Counted from the first letter of the stretch, positions 1-6,950 are shown. The stretch: 13,847 nucleotides of DNA from Erysipelothrix sp. (GCA_012511085.1 JAAZGU010000069.1:1-13847), one strand, 5' to 3'. Program-made: numbers and translations. The notes: a model not told the origin generated them from the letters alone.

Positions 1-96
1 AAAGGCATGGTGAATGTTAAACGTTATCAATCGATTTTCATCGATGTTGATATGGATATCATTACGCTCGCTTTAAAGTCAAGCACACGCACTTAG
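1..96 (+). CDS. C-terminal fragment of an unidentified protein (cut by window edge)
   Basis: An open frame starts at base 1 and runs 31 codons to a TAG at 94-96. The residues (ending in ...LKSSTRT) look protein-like, with an alternating hydrophobic/acidic stretch FIDVDMDI, but I recognise no family. The frame converges on the glycerate kinase gene and the two stop codons overlap, as is common for compact convergent genes. The fragment is short enough to be a chance open frame, so the call rests mainly on the tail-to-tail arrangement. No terminator is visible between the two genes. Confidence 0.35.
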   Translation, partial: KGMVNVKRYQSIFIDVDMDIITLALKSSTRT

Positions 97-1217
97 TCGA
101 TTTTAACCGTTTTATTATACGCCCAATTTTGCATGGCTAAACGCAAATCACTTTCAGCATGTTTGATGATTTCCGCAAACGGTTTTGATTTTTGATGAAT
201 CACAATAATTTCAGCCAAGGGTAGCTGCGCTACTATTTTTTTATCGCCGATTTGACCAACAACCGCAAGCACATCAATGCCTTTTGCTTGCCCAAGTTTG
301 GAAATCCCATAAACGACTTTCCCACTTAATGTTTGACGATCAAGACGTCCTTCACCGGTTATAATTAATTCTGTTTCTGATAAATGCGATTTAAAGCCTG
401 CTAAGTTAATGAAGAAATCAATGCCGCTGATAATCTCAGCTCCGAAAAAGGCAGCCATCGCTGCGGCGCTCCCACCTGCTGCACCCGCACCTGTAATATT
501 TTGCACATCAATCTGTTTTGTTTGCCTTACCATTTTCGCAAAATGTTGAAGCCCTTCATCCAATTGTTCAAGCATCGCATCATCTGCGCCTTTTTGTTTA
601 GCATAAACAAAAGCAGCGCCATCAGGACCATAGAGCGGATTTTTCACATCACTGATGACGGTAAATTTCACGTCCAATAGCTGTTTACGAATTTGTGAAT
701 AATCAATAAAAGCAATGTCTTTCAATGATTTTCCGGTCGGAATAAAGACTTCATTATTTTTATTATAAAAACGCACGCCCAAGGCACTGGCAATCCCACA
801 ACCGGCATCGTTGGTTGCGGAACCACCTAAGCCAAGCAAAATATGCCGATGGCCGGCATCAATAGCATGATTGATAAGCTGACCAACACCAAAAGTCGAT
901 GTTTCAAGCGGATTCAGTCGATTTTTTATTAAATTAACACCTGCCGCTGCTGCTAGCTCAACCAAAGCAACATCATCGTGGTAAGCATACGTAGCCCCAA
1001 TGGGTTCAAAGTAGGGATTATTAACAGGGATTGACTGCAACTGCGCTTGGGTTGCATCAACGTAAGCTTCCAGGGTCCCTTCACCACCATCAGCAATCGC
1101 AAATGTATAAATATCATGATGGATAAAATAAGGTTGAATACTTTCTTTGATAATACGATTCACCTCTGAAGACGTGAGTGAGCCTTTAAAGGAATCACAC
1201 ATAATCAATATTTTCAT
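93..1217 (-). CDS. glxK: Glycerate kinase, type I (GlxK/GarK family)
   Basis: A 374-aa cytoplasmic kinase of the type I glycerate kinase family, of normal family length. It phosphorylates D-glycerate with ATP; this class usually yields 2-phosphoglycerate, which enters lower glycolysis. Family motifs are visible: N-terminal MKILIMCDSFKGSLTS, IADGGEGT near residue 43, the glycine-rich LGGSATNDAGCG near 130, GAGAAGGSAAA near 243, and TGEGRLDRQTLSGK near 287. The start ATG is preceded by AAGGTGGT at 1221-1228. It lies downstream of rmuC and the glycerate dehydrogenase on the same strand, but a terminator at 1269-1293 separates them, so it probably has its own promoter (TATAAT at 1235-1240) or depends on readthrough. 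With the dehydrogenase at 2672-3622 it forms the hydroxypyruvate to D-glycerate to phosphoglycerate route. The family call is firm; the phosphorylation position is from family knowledge. Confidence 0.93.
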   Translation of the reverse strand: MKILIMCDSFKGSLTSSEVNRIIKESIQPYFIHHDIYTFAIADGGEGTLEAYVDATQAQLQSIPVNNPYFEPIGATYAYHDDVALVELAAAAGVNLIKNRLNPLETSTFGVGQLINHAIDAGHRHILLGLGGSATNDAGCGIASALGVRFYNKNNEVFIPTGKSLKDIAFIDYSQIRKQLLDVKFTVISDVKNPLYGPDGAAFVYAKQKGADDAMLEQLDEGLQHFAKMVRQTKQIDVQNITGAGAAGGSAAAMAAFFGAEIISGIDFFINLAGFKSHLSETELIITGEGRLDRQTLSGKVVYGISKLGQAKGIDVLAVVGQIGDKKIVAQLPLAEIIVIHQKSKPFAEIIKHAESDLRLAMQNWAYNKTVKID

Positions 1218-1234
1218 AAAACCACCTTTTTTAT

Positions 1235-1240
1235 ATTATA
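1235..1240 (-). promoter_or_regulatory. Possible -10 box for glycerate kinase
   Basis: A perfect TATAAT on the minus strand lies between the rmuC terminator and the glycerate kinase ribosome binding site. The best -35 candidate 17 bp upstream (TTTCAA) is poor. The implied leader would be only about 10 nt, placing the transcript start at the edge of the Shine-Dalgarno sequence, so this is tentative. Confidence 0.35.
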
Positions 1241-1263
1241 CCGAAGTTTAACTTGAATTGAAA

Positions 1264-1293
1264 CAAACAAAAAGGACACCCCCCCGGTGTCCC
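1264..1293 (-). terminator. Intrinsic terminator after rmuC
   Basis: Perfect 7-bp GC-rich stem GGACACC / GGTGTCC (1274-1280 with 1286-1292) around a 5-nt loop. On the minus strand it is followed by TTTTTGTTTG. It sits 68 bases past the rmuC stop and ends the glycerate dehydrogenase-rmuC transcript before the glycerate kinase gene. Confidence 0.85.
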
Positions 1294-1360
1294 AATTCCA
1301 TTATCTTAATCATCCTTGACTTTGCCAAGGCTTTTTTTGTCTTTCAATGACAACTTTAAT

Positions 1361-2662
1361 CTAGATCTCACTCAAAACGTCAGATTCGCTATCACTGTCC
1401 AATAGATCGGACATGTCCTCAATGGCATCATCTTGTTCTTTGATTTCCAACGATTCAACATTGGATAATTTACGTTCAATGACACGCGTGCGGGTTGAAG
1501 CACGATCGATGACGTTGGAAGCTTCTTGAAGTTTCTTCTTGGTTTGATCCAAGACCGTACCAAACTTATGGAATTCGTTTTTGATGGTTGCCAACAACTC
1601 CCAAACCTCACTGCTGCGTTTTTCAATCGCAAGCGTACGAAAGCCCATTTGTAAACTGCTTAAAAACGCAACCAAATTTGCGGGTCCCACCACTGTAATT
1701 TTAAAATCACGTTGCAAGACTTCAAACAAGCCAGGAATCCGCAATATTTCAGCATAAAGTCCTTCAGTTGGTACAAACATGATCGCAAAGTCGGTCGTGA
1801 CAGGTGGATTGATGTATTTACGACTGATGTCTCTTGCGTTTTTCTTTACGGCGCTTTCAAAAGCGCGCTTGGTGACATCAATGTCTTCGTTACGATCATA
1901 AGCATCCAAGAGTCGATGGAAATCTTCCATGGGAAACTTGGAATCAATTGGCAACAACAAAGCTTGGTCACTCGCTTGATTATTAGGTAACTTAATCGCA
2001 AACTCAACCCGTTCATTCGGATTTTTTACTGAAACATTTTCTTCATATTGTGCATGTGTTAAAACTTGGTCGAGAATATTTTTAAGTTGAATTTCACCAA
2101 GATTACCACGTGTCTTAACATTGGTTAAAACTTTTTTTAGATCACCAACACCCGTAGCCAACGTTTGCATTTCCCCAAGCCCTTGTTGCACCATATCGAG
2201 CCGTTGTGAAATCAAGTGAAAGGACTCATTGAAGCGTTTCTCAACGGAAGTTTGAAGTTTTTCATCAACCGTGATGCGCATTTGTTCAAGTTTTTCATTG
2301 TTGTCCTTTTGGATCTGTGACAGGTTTTTATCGACTTGTTCCTTTACTTTATCCAAGTTTGTGATGACAGTCTGATTCAACCGATCAAATTTTTCTGATT
2401 GAATTTGATTGTTTTGTTGGATTTGGGATGTCATCCCTTGCGAAAATTGATGCAGGGATGTCACAGTTTCCATGCGTACGTTTTGCAGCGATTCTGAAAA
2501 GTTTTTATTGTAATCTTTTAAGATTTGATTTGTGTTTTCCTGCAACAATGGCAATTCCGCTTTGGATTGTGCTTGGCTTTGCAGCACCTTATACAACAGC
2601 ACCAGCACCACCATTAATACGATAAGCACACTCACACTTAAAATAATAGTTAATTGTTCCAT
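1361..2662 (-). CDS. rmuC: DNA recombination protein RmuC
   Basis: A 433-aa protein of the RmuC family. It is membrane anchored: residues 4-26 form one hydrophobic helix (LTIILSVSVLIVLMVVLVLL). Residues about 28-180 are a long Gln/Lys/Glu-rich coiled coil. The RmuC domain follows, recognisable by NLGEIQL near 187, LPIDSKFPMEDFHRL near 237 and FAIMFVPTEGLYAEILR near 292. An acidic tail (DDAIEDMSDLLDSDSESD) ends the protein. In E. coli RmuC limits DNA inversions and is suspected to be nuclease-like; its biochemical activity is not settled. The gene starts 9 nt after the stop of the glycerate dehydrogenase, with a GGGGG-type ribosome binding site in the gap, so the two are probably cotranscribed. 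Its presence between two glycerate genes looks like an operon accident and not a functional link. Confidence 0.93.
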   Translation of the reverse strand: MEQLTIILSVSVLIVLMVVLVLLYKVLQSQAQSKAELPLLQENTNQILKDYNKNFSESLQNVRMETVTSLHQFSQGMTSQIQQNNQIQSEKFDRLNQTVITNLDKVKEQVDKNLSQIQKDNNEKLEQMRITVDEKLQTSVEKRFNESFHLISQRLDMVQQGLGEMQTLATGVGDLKKVLTNVKTRGNLGEIQLKNILDQVLTHAQYEENVSVKNPNERVEFAIKLPNNQASDQALLLPIDSKFPMEDFHRLLDAYDRNEDIDVTKRAFESAVKKNARDISRKYINPPVTTDFAIMFVPTEGLYAEILRIPGLFEVLQRDFKITVVGPANLVAFLSSLQMGFRTLAIEKRSSEVWELLATIKNEFHKFGTVLDQTKKKLQEASNVIDRASTRTRVIERKLSNVESLEIKEQDDAIEDMSDLLDSDSESDVLSEI

Positions 2663-2671
2663 ACCCGCCCC

Positions 2672-3622
2672 CTAATTCACTTGGTTTTTAATATCTTGAT
2701 TTAAAAACCCTTGAATGTTTTCGACAACAATGGCCATGCAACGTTGACGTGCTTCATAACTTGCCCAAGCCATGTGTCCTGTAAAGATTGTTTGCGGGTG
2801 CATGATGAGCGGATCATCAAGTGCTGGTGGTTCCGAATCAAACACATCACTGACGTACATGGCTAATTCTTTATTATTTAATGCATCTAATAAAGCATCT
2901 TTCGCCACCAGTGGGGCCCGCGCTGTGTTGATTAAAATCGCATCGTCTTTCATTATCTTGAGTGACTGCGCGTTAATTAGATGTTCTGTATCTTGCTTTA
3001 AGGGCAGATGCAAGGAAACAATATCACTTTGTTTCAATAATTCATCAAGTGACACACGTTTACCATAGGGATCTTCACCTAAACGACCCCGATCATAAAT
3101 TAAAACATGCATACCAAAAGCATGCGCAATCTTCGTCACGGCTTTACCGATGTTCCCGTAACCAATCACACCAAATGTTTTCTGATACAGCTCATTAAAA
3201 GGCGGTTGGTAAAAGCAAAAATCAGCCGATTTTGCCCACTCGTTCGCTTTAATAAGTCTGTTATGTTTACCGACATGAACATAGGCTTCCAACAACAAGG
3301 CAAACACATGCTGGGCAACCGTGGGTGTGCTATAGTTTGGTACGTTCGTAACGACAATTCCAAATTCAGAAGCAGCCTCCAAATCGATGATGTTGTACCC
3401 ACTTGCGGTAACACCGATGTATTTTAAATGTGGTAACTTAGACATTAAATCACGATCAAACACAACTTTATTCGTTAAAACCAGCTGTGCACCACCGACG
3501 CGCGTCAACACGTCCGCTTGTGCTGTTCGATCATAAATTGTTACATTTGCTAAGTTTTCAATGGCTTGCCACGACAAATCACCAGGATTTAAAGCATAAC
3601 CATCTAAAATCACAATTTTCAT
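2672..3622 (-). CDS. hprA: D-glycerate (hydroxypyruvate) dehydrogenase, D-2-hydroxyacid dehydrogenase family
   Basis: A 316-aa NAD(P)-dependent D-2-hydroxyacid dehydrogenase. Interconversion of hydroxypyruvate and D-glycerate is the most likely reaction, from the glycerate dehydrogenase-like start MKIVILDGYALNPGDL, the FTGHMAWAS motif and the nearby glycerate kinase. The Rossmann motif GYGNIG is at 154-159 with the cosubstrate-selecting Asp177 (LIYDRGR), which favours NAD. The catalytic triad is Arg235 (INTAR), Glu264 (FDSEPP) and His283 (TGHMAW). The frame continues upstream to a GTG at 3629-3631, but that codon is only 1-2 nt from the AGGAG at 3633-3637. The ATG at 3620-3622 has 10-nt spacing and is preferred. 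The gene is divergent from the glycerol-3-phosphate oxidation operon and shares its control region. Other D-2-hydroxyacids remain possible substrates. Confidence 0.88.
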   Translation of the reverse strand: MKIVILDGYALNPGDLSWQAIENLANVTIYDRTAQADVLTRVGGAQLVLTNKVVFDRDLMSKLPHLKYIGVTASGYNIIDLEAASEFGIVVTNVPNYSTPTVAQHVFALLLEAYVHVGKHNRLIKANEWAKSADFCFYQPPFNELYQKTFGVIGYGNIGKAVTKIAHAFGMHVLIYDRGRLGEDPYGKRVSLDELLKQSDIVSLHLPLKQDTEHLINAQSLKIMKDDAILINTARAPLVAKDALLDALNNKELAMYVSDVFDSEPPALDDPLIMHPQTIFTGHMAWASYEARQRCMAIVVENIQGFLNQDIKNQVN

Positions 3623-3650
3623 CTTTCTCACTCTCCTAATTTATGTTATT

Positions 3651-3661
3651 ATCATATCATA
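3651..3661 (-). promoter_or_regulatory. Candidate -10 region for the glycerate dehydrogenase gene
   Basis: Two overlapping TATGAT hexamers lie on the minus strand, 29-39 bases ahead of the preferred ATG. TTTAAT at 3678-3683 is a weak -35 with 16-bp spacing. The palindrome at 3668-3677 falls between the two boxes, so a bound regulator would block this promoter. Confidence 0.35.
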
Positions 3662-3667
3662 CGAGCA

Positions 3668-3677
3668 CACAATTGTG
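3668..3677. promoter_or_regulatory. Palindromic operator-like site 1
   Basis: Perfect 10-bp palindrome CACAATTGTG in the divergent intergenic region. It shares its arms with the second palindrome at 3696-3709; the centres are exactly 30 bp apart. It lies inside the candidate leftward promoter. The cognate regulator is unknown. Confidence 0.5.
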
Positions 3678-3695
3678 ATTAAATCCGGCTTTAAA

Positions 3696-3709
3696 TCACA
3701 ATTTTGTGA
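3696..3709. promoter_or_regulatory. Palindromic operator-like site 2
   Basis: TCACAA-TT-TTGTGA, 6-bp arms around a 2-bp centre. It overlaps the Rex-like site at 3704-3721 through the shared TTGTGA. The stretch ATTGTGATT at 3672-3680 is also a perfect inverted match to AATCACAAT at 3694-3702, so both palindromes are tied into a larger symmetry. Confidence 0.5.
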
Positions 3710-3721
3710 ACAAATTCGCAA
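3704..3721. promoter_or_regulatory. Rex-like redox-sensing operator
   Basis: TTGTGAACAAATTCGCAA matches the Rex consensus TTGTGAA-N4-TTCACAA at 13 of 14 fixed positions, with one mismatch in the right arm. It ends 2 bases before the -35 of the rightward promoter. Rex releases DNA when NADH/NAD+ is high. That would couple expression to redox state, which fits an operon feeding reductant from glycerol-3-phosphate. No rex gene is in the window. Confidence 0.65.
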
Positions 3722-3723
3722 TG

Positions 3724-3752
3724 TTTACAGAGCATGTGAAATCGTTTACAAT
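3724..3752 (+). promoter_or_regulatory. Sigma-A-type promoter of the glycerol-3-phosphate oxidation operon
   Basis: -35 TTTACA (3724-3729, 5/6) and -10 TACAAT (3747-3752, 5/6) with the ideal 17-bp spacer. Predicted transcription start is near 3759, giving a leader of about 90 nt. The spacer is filled by a cre site, and a Rex-like site abuts the -35. A second TTTACA at 3745-3750 with TATTAG at 3768-3773 is a weaker alternative. Confidence 0.75.
3737..3750. promoter_or_regulatory. cre site (CcpA catabolite repression)
   Basis: TGAAATCGTTTACA fits the cre core TGNAANCGNNNNCA at every fixed position. It spans the promoter spacer and overlaps the -10 by 4 bases, so CcpA binding should block polymerase. 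A second cre occupies the same relative place at the glycerol uptake promoter (10278-10291). Confidence 0.75.
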
Positions 3753-3784
3753 GTAAGTACAAGTTAATATTAGTTATCGAAGAG

Positions 3785-3826
3785 ACATCAGAGAAAGTTG
3801 AGAAACACTTTTTTGATGTTTTTTTT
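3785..3826 (+). terminator. Leader terminator / probable attenuator
   Basis: In the untranslated leader, ACATCA (3785-3790) pairs with TGATGT (3814-3819) and AAAGT (3794-3798) with ACTTT (3807-3811), loop TGAGAAAC. Eight T residues follow at 3819-3826, only 5 bases before the ribosome binding site at 3832-3838. A terminator placed between promoter and first gene points to attenuation. In Bacillus the glp leaders carry comparable terminators controlled by the antiterminator GlpP with glycerol-3-phosphate; by analogy that is the likely regulator here. No GlpP gene is in the window. Confidence 0.65.
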
Positions 3827-3847
3827 ATAATAAGGAGGAAAATTTAT

Positions 3848-5281
3848 ATGTATGACATCATCGTAATCGGTGCTGGCATCAACGGTGGTCTACTCGCTCA
3901 TCGACTAAGCAAGTATAATCTTAAAGTTGCGGTCTTAGAAAAAGACAACGATGCGGGTAACGCTGCCACTGCTGCAAACAGTGCCATGGTTCACTCTGGT
4001 CATGACCCCAAACCGGGAACGTTAAAGGCCAAATTGAACGTACGAGGCAATGAATTGTATGATGAATTGTGCGAAGAACTGAAAGTTGATTTTATTCGTA
4101 ACGGTGCCATGGTAGTCGCAACAGATGAATCTGAACTGCCAACCCTTTATGAATTGTATCAACAGGCACAGGATCGTAATGTTCCAGCTCGCATCATGGA
4201 ACGTGAAGAAGCCATTGCGCTTGAACCAAATCTTAGTGATGAGGTAATTAAAGCCATGGATTTACCAACAACTGGGCTTATCTCGCCGTGGGAAGTTACC
4301 ATCGCAGCACTAGAAAGTGCAATGGACAACGGTGTTGATTTGTTTTTAAATAATGAGGTTGTTAACATCGATAAAAAAGATGGGTATTTCGACATCACCA
4401 CAAACAAGGCTGTGTATCAAACTAAGATTGTCATTAACTCAGCTGGCGTGTTTGCGGATGATATTTATCGAATGGTCTCCAAACAAACAACATATAATAT
4501 TCGTCCACGTCGTGGTGAATACTATGTTTTAGACCGTGCTGATCAGCCAGTCGTTACACGAACCATCTATCCCCTACCTTCTGAAAAAGGTAAAGGTGTG
4601 CTTGTGGTTCCAACCATCCATAACAATATTTTGTTAGGACCTAACTCCGATTACATCGATGATAAAGAAGGTGTCGATAATACGGCTGAAGCTTTAGAAT
4701 ACATTCGTAGAGAAGTTTCAAAAACCGTTAAGAATATCCCAATGCATACTATTATTCGAACCTATTCTGGCTTGCGTGCAACACCAGACACGGGCGACTT
4801 CATTATTGAAGAAGCAAAAGATGTTCCAAACTTTGTGAATTTGATTGGAATTGAGTCTCCGGGAATTGCGAGTGCACCAGCGATTACAGAATATGTTTTC
4901 GACAATATCTTAAAAGATCTTATTCCTTTAGAGAAGAAAACAGAACCGTATAAAGAAAGACGTCCATGGATTATTTTAAATCGGATGTCAGTTGAAGAAA
5001 AACAAGAATACTTTGAAAAAGATCCACGCTTTGGTCAAATGGTTTGCCGTTGTGAATTAATTAGTGAAGGTGAAATCGTTGACATCATTCATCGTAATGC
5101 GGGGGCAACCACAGTTAAAGGCGTTAAACGTCGCGTGCGTCCCGGAGCTGGTCGTTGTCAAGGTGGCTTCTGTGAACCACGTGTCATAGACATCCTAGCA
5201 AGAGAATTAAACGTTGCACCATGTGATGTTTTATATGATTCAGATGAAGCAAAAATTTTAATTGGAAAGACGAAGGAGTAA
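3848..5281 (+). CDS. glpA: GlpA-like FAD-dependent glycerol-3-phosphate dehydrogenase with C-terminal [2Fe-2S] domain
   Basis: A 477-aa two-domain flavoprotein. The N-terminal FAD-dependent DAO fold (about 1-350) begins with the dinucleotide motif GAGING at 8-13 and FAD-site residues near HSGHDPKPGTLK (49-60). The C-terminal part (about 395-455) is a BFD-like [2Fe-2S] domain with Cys400, Cys402, Cys437 and Cys442 (VCRC...GRCQGGFC). The likely reaction is oxidation of glycerol-3-phosphate to dihydroxyacetone phosphate, with electrons leaving through the iron-sulfur domain to the two partners encoded next. The start has AAGGAGG at 3832-3838, 9 nt away. It is first in an operon with a GlpB-like oxidoreductase and a DUF1667 protein, an arrangement I recall from Thermotoga and clostridia beside glpK. 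Related family members act on 2-hydroxyglutarate; the glycerol context favours glycerol-3-phosphate. Confidence 0.85.
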   Translation: MYDIIVIGAGINGGLLAHRLSKYNLKVAVLEKDNDAGNAATAANSAMVHSGHDPKPGTLKAKLNVRGNELYDELCEELKVDFIRNGAMVVATDESELPTLYELYQQAQDRNVPARIMEREEAIALEPNLSDEVIKAMDLPTTGLISPWEVTIAALESAMDNGVDLFLNNEVVNIDKKDGYFDITTNKAVYQTKIVINSAGVFADDIYRMVSKQTTYNIRPRRGEYYVLDRADQPVVTRTIYPLPSEKGKGVLVVPTIHNNILLGPNSDYIDDKEGVDNTAEALEYIRREVSKTVKNIPMHTIIRTYSGLRATPDTGDFIIEEAKDVPNFVNLIGIESPGIASAPAITEYVFDNILKDLIPLEKKTEPYKERRPWIILNRMSVEEKQEYFEKDPRFGQMVCRCELISEGEIVDIIHRNAGATTVKGVKRRVRPGAGRCQGGFCEPRVIDILARELNVAPCDVLYDSDEAKILIGKTKE

Positions 5282-5285
5282 GCAC

Positions 5286-6545
5286 ATGAAACATTATGAT
5301 TTAGTCATCATTGGTGGCGGCAGTGCTGGACTTGCGGCAGCTGTAAGCGCCTATGATCAAGGCGTTGAAGATATCTTAGTATTAGAACGTGACCGCGAGC
5401 TTGGAGGCATTTTACAACAATGTATCCATAATGGCTTTGGTTTACACACTTTTAAAGAAGAGCTCTCAGGGCCAGCCTATGCTGAACGCTTTATTGATTT
5501 AATGCATGAGAAGAAAATTGTTTATCGTTTAAACGCAATGGTCATTCATATGAACGATGCCAAAATTATTGAATACGTTAGCCCGCAAGATGGCTACGTT
5601 CAAGTTAAAGCCGGTGCCATTGTCCTAGCAATGGGTTGTCGTGAACGGACCCGCGGGGCAATCGCAGTCCCTGGATACCGTCCAAGTGGTATCTGGAGTG
5701 CAGGAACCGCACAACGTTACATCAACATGGAAGGCTTCATGGTTGGTAAGCGAGTATTTATCTTAGGTAGTGGTGATATTGGACTCATCATGGCACGTCG
5801 TTTAGTGCTTGAAGGTGCTGAAGTCTTAGGAGTTGCGGAAATCATGCCACACTCCAATGGTTTACCACGTAACATCCAACAATGTTTGAATGACTTTGAC
5901 ATTCCTTTATATTTAAGTCATACAATCACCCGCATTGAAGGACAACATCGTGTTGAAGGTGTTCAAATCGCAAAAGTCGATGACAATTTCCAACCAATTC
6001 CAGGAACAGAGATTGATTTCGATGTTGATACCGTGTTGTTCTCCATTGGATTAATTCCAGAAAATGCTTTAACAGAAGAAGCAGAGATTGAAATGGATCT
6101 CAAAACACGCGGACCAAAAGTTGATGAATCGTATCAAACTTCATTACCAGGTGTCTTTGCATGTGGTAATGTGTTGCACGTTCATGACTTAGTCGACTTC
6201 GTAAGTGAAGAAGGCGAAAAAGCCGGTGTCGCAGCAGCGAAATACATTAAAGAAGAATTGGAAGGCGGACATGCAATTGAAACCCAAGCTAATGAGGGTA
6301 TCGGTTACATCGTGCCGCAATTCATTCATCCAAACAACGTTGACAAACGGATTGAACTCATGTTTAGAGTTAAAAATCAATACCGTGATGTCCACCTTGT
6401 CATCAAAAAAGACGGTCAAGAATTTAGACGTCTGAGAAAGAAAACAATGCAACCTGCGGAAATGGAAAAAGTCATTTTACGCAGACAAGATTTAGAAGAC
6501 ATTAATGCAGCAATAAGCTTAGAAATTGTGGAGGATGTAGCATGA
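5286..6545 (+). CDS. GlpB-like NAD(P)/FAD-dependent oxidoreductase
   Basis: A 419-aa pyridine nucleotide-disulfide oxidoreductase-type flavoprotein. FAD-binding GGGSAG is at 10-15, the family motif GGILQQCIHNGFG at 40-52, NAD(P)-binding GSGDIG at 161-166, and the second FAD motif GVFACGNVLHVHDLVD at 289-304. The last 80 residues, after the fold, contain a basic RRLRKK segment. It probably accepts electrons from the GlpA-like [2Fe-2S] domain and passes them on, filling the role of GlpB in an anaerobic glycerol-3-phosphate dehydrogenase complex. The direct acceptor (NAD+ or another carrier) cannot be told from sequence. The frame is open further upstream to 5262, but the ATG at 5286 has AAGGAG at 5273-5278 with 7-nt spacing and starts directly on the FAD motif, so it is the chosen start. 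That binding site overlaps the end of the preceding gene, which suggests coupling. Confidence 0.85.
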   Translation: MKHYDLVIIGGGSAGLAAAVSAYDQGVEDILVLERDRELGGILQQCIHNGFGLHTFKEELSGPAYAERFIDLMHEKKIVYRLNAMVIHMNDAKIIEYVSPQDGYVQVKAGAIVLAMGCRERTRGAIAVPGYRPSGIWSAGTAQRYINMEGFMVGKRVFILGSGDIGLIMARRLVLEGAEVLGVAEIMPHSNGLPRNIQQCLNDFDIPLYLSHTITRIEGQHRVEGVQIAKVDDNFQPIPGTEIDFDVDTVLFSIGLIPENALTEEAEIEMDLKTRGPKVDESYQTSLPGVFACGNVLHVHDLVDFVSEEGEKAGVAAAKYIKEELEGGHAIETQANEGIGYIVPQFIHPNNVDKRIELMFRVKNQYRDVHLVIKKDGQEFRRLRKKTMQPAEMEKVILRRQDLEDINAAISLEIVEDVA

Positions 6546-6913
6546 GAAAAGTAGAAATGACATGTATCGTATGTCCTATAAGCTGTCATTTAGAAATCAC
6601 ACTTGATGAAGATGACAACATTATCGAAGTTACAGGTCACACCTGCCCACGTGGGGATGTCTATGCTCGCAAAGAGTTGACAAATCCAACCCGCATGCTA
6701 ACAAGCACCGTTCGTATCGGTGGCGCGATGTATGATCGTTTACCGGTCATAACCTCTGCCGACATTCCTAAAGGTAAAATGTTTGACGTGATGAAGGAAA
6801 TTGCAAAGATTAGCGTTGAAGCTCCGATTACGAATAACCAAGTTATTATTGAAAACGTTTGTGATTTAGGAGTTGATATTGTTGCGTCTCGAACAATGGA
6901 ACGCTCAAACTAG
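6542..6913 (+). CDS. DUF1667 family protein, putative iron-sulfur subunit
   Basis: A 123-aa DUF1667 protein. The N-terminus holds C-x2-C-x3-C (Cys8, Cys11, Cys15) and a fourth cysteine at 35 in GHTCPRGD. This four-cysteine layout resembles the N-terminal [4Fe-4S] site of molybdopterin oxidoreductases. The conserved segment ARKELTNPTRMLTSTVRI follows. Its ATG overlaps the TGA of the oxidoreductase gene (ATGA), so translation is coupled and a complex with the two preceding proteins is likely. By position it would play the GlpC-like electron-transfer role. It is soluble, with no membrane helix, unlike a membrane anchor. Iron-sulfur binding is inferred from the cysteine pattern and not demonstrated here. 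Confidence 0.82.
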   Translation: MRKVEMTCIVCPISCHLEITLDEDDNIIEVTGHTCPRGDVYARKELTNPTRMLTSTVRIGGAMYDRLPVITSADIPKGKMFDVMKEIAKISVEAPITNNQVIIENVCDLGVDIVASRTMERSN

Positions 6914-6950
6914 CACCCAAATCCAACCCAATCTTAAAGGAGGATGGCCC

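Noticed and set aside
1314..1338. Plus-strand hairpin CCTTG...CAAGG followed by seven Ts, resembling a terminator
   Set aside because: Stem is only 5 bp, and no rightward gene ends here; all genes around it run leftward.
3623..3631. GTG start giving glycerate dehydrogenase three extra residues
   Set aside because: The GTG is 1-2 nt from the AGGAG; the ATG at 3620-3622 has proper 10-nt spacing and gives the usual family N-terminus.
3774..3781. TATCGAA as a 0A box in the glp dehydrogenase leader
   Set aside because: Single box, lacks the important G of TGTCGAA, and lies downstream of the predicted start; likely chance.
5262..5285. Longer start for the GlpB-like oxidoreductase
   Set aside because: Adds MERRRSKH with no binding site; the ATG at 5286 has AAGGAG 7 nt away and begins on the FAD motif.
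6873..6950. N-terminal extension of the Spo0A-like regulator overlapping the DUF1667 gene
   Set aside because: The 26 extra residues have no counterpart in response regulators, and AAAGGAGG serves the ATG at 6951.
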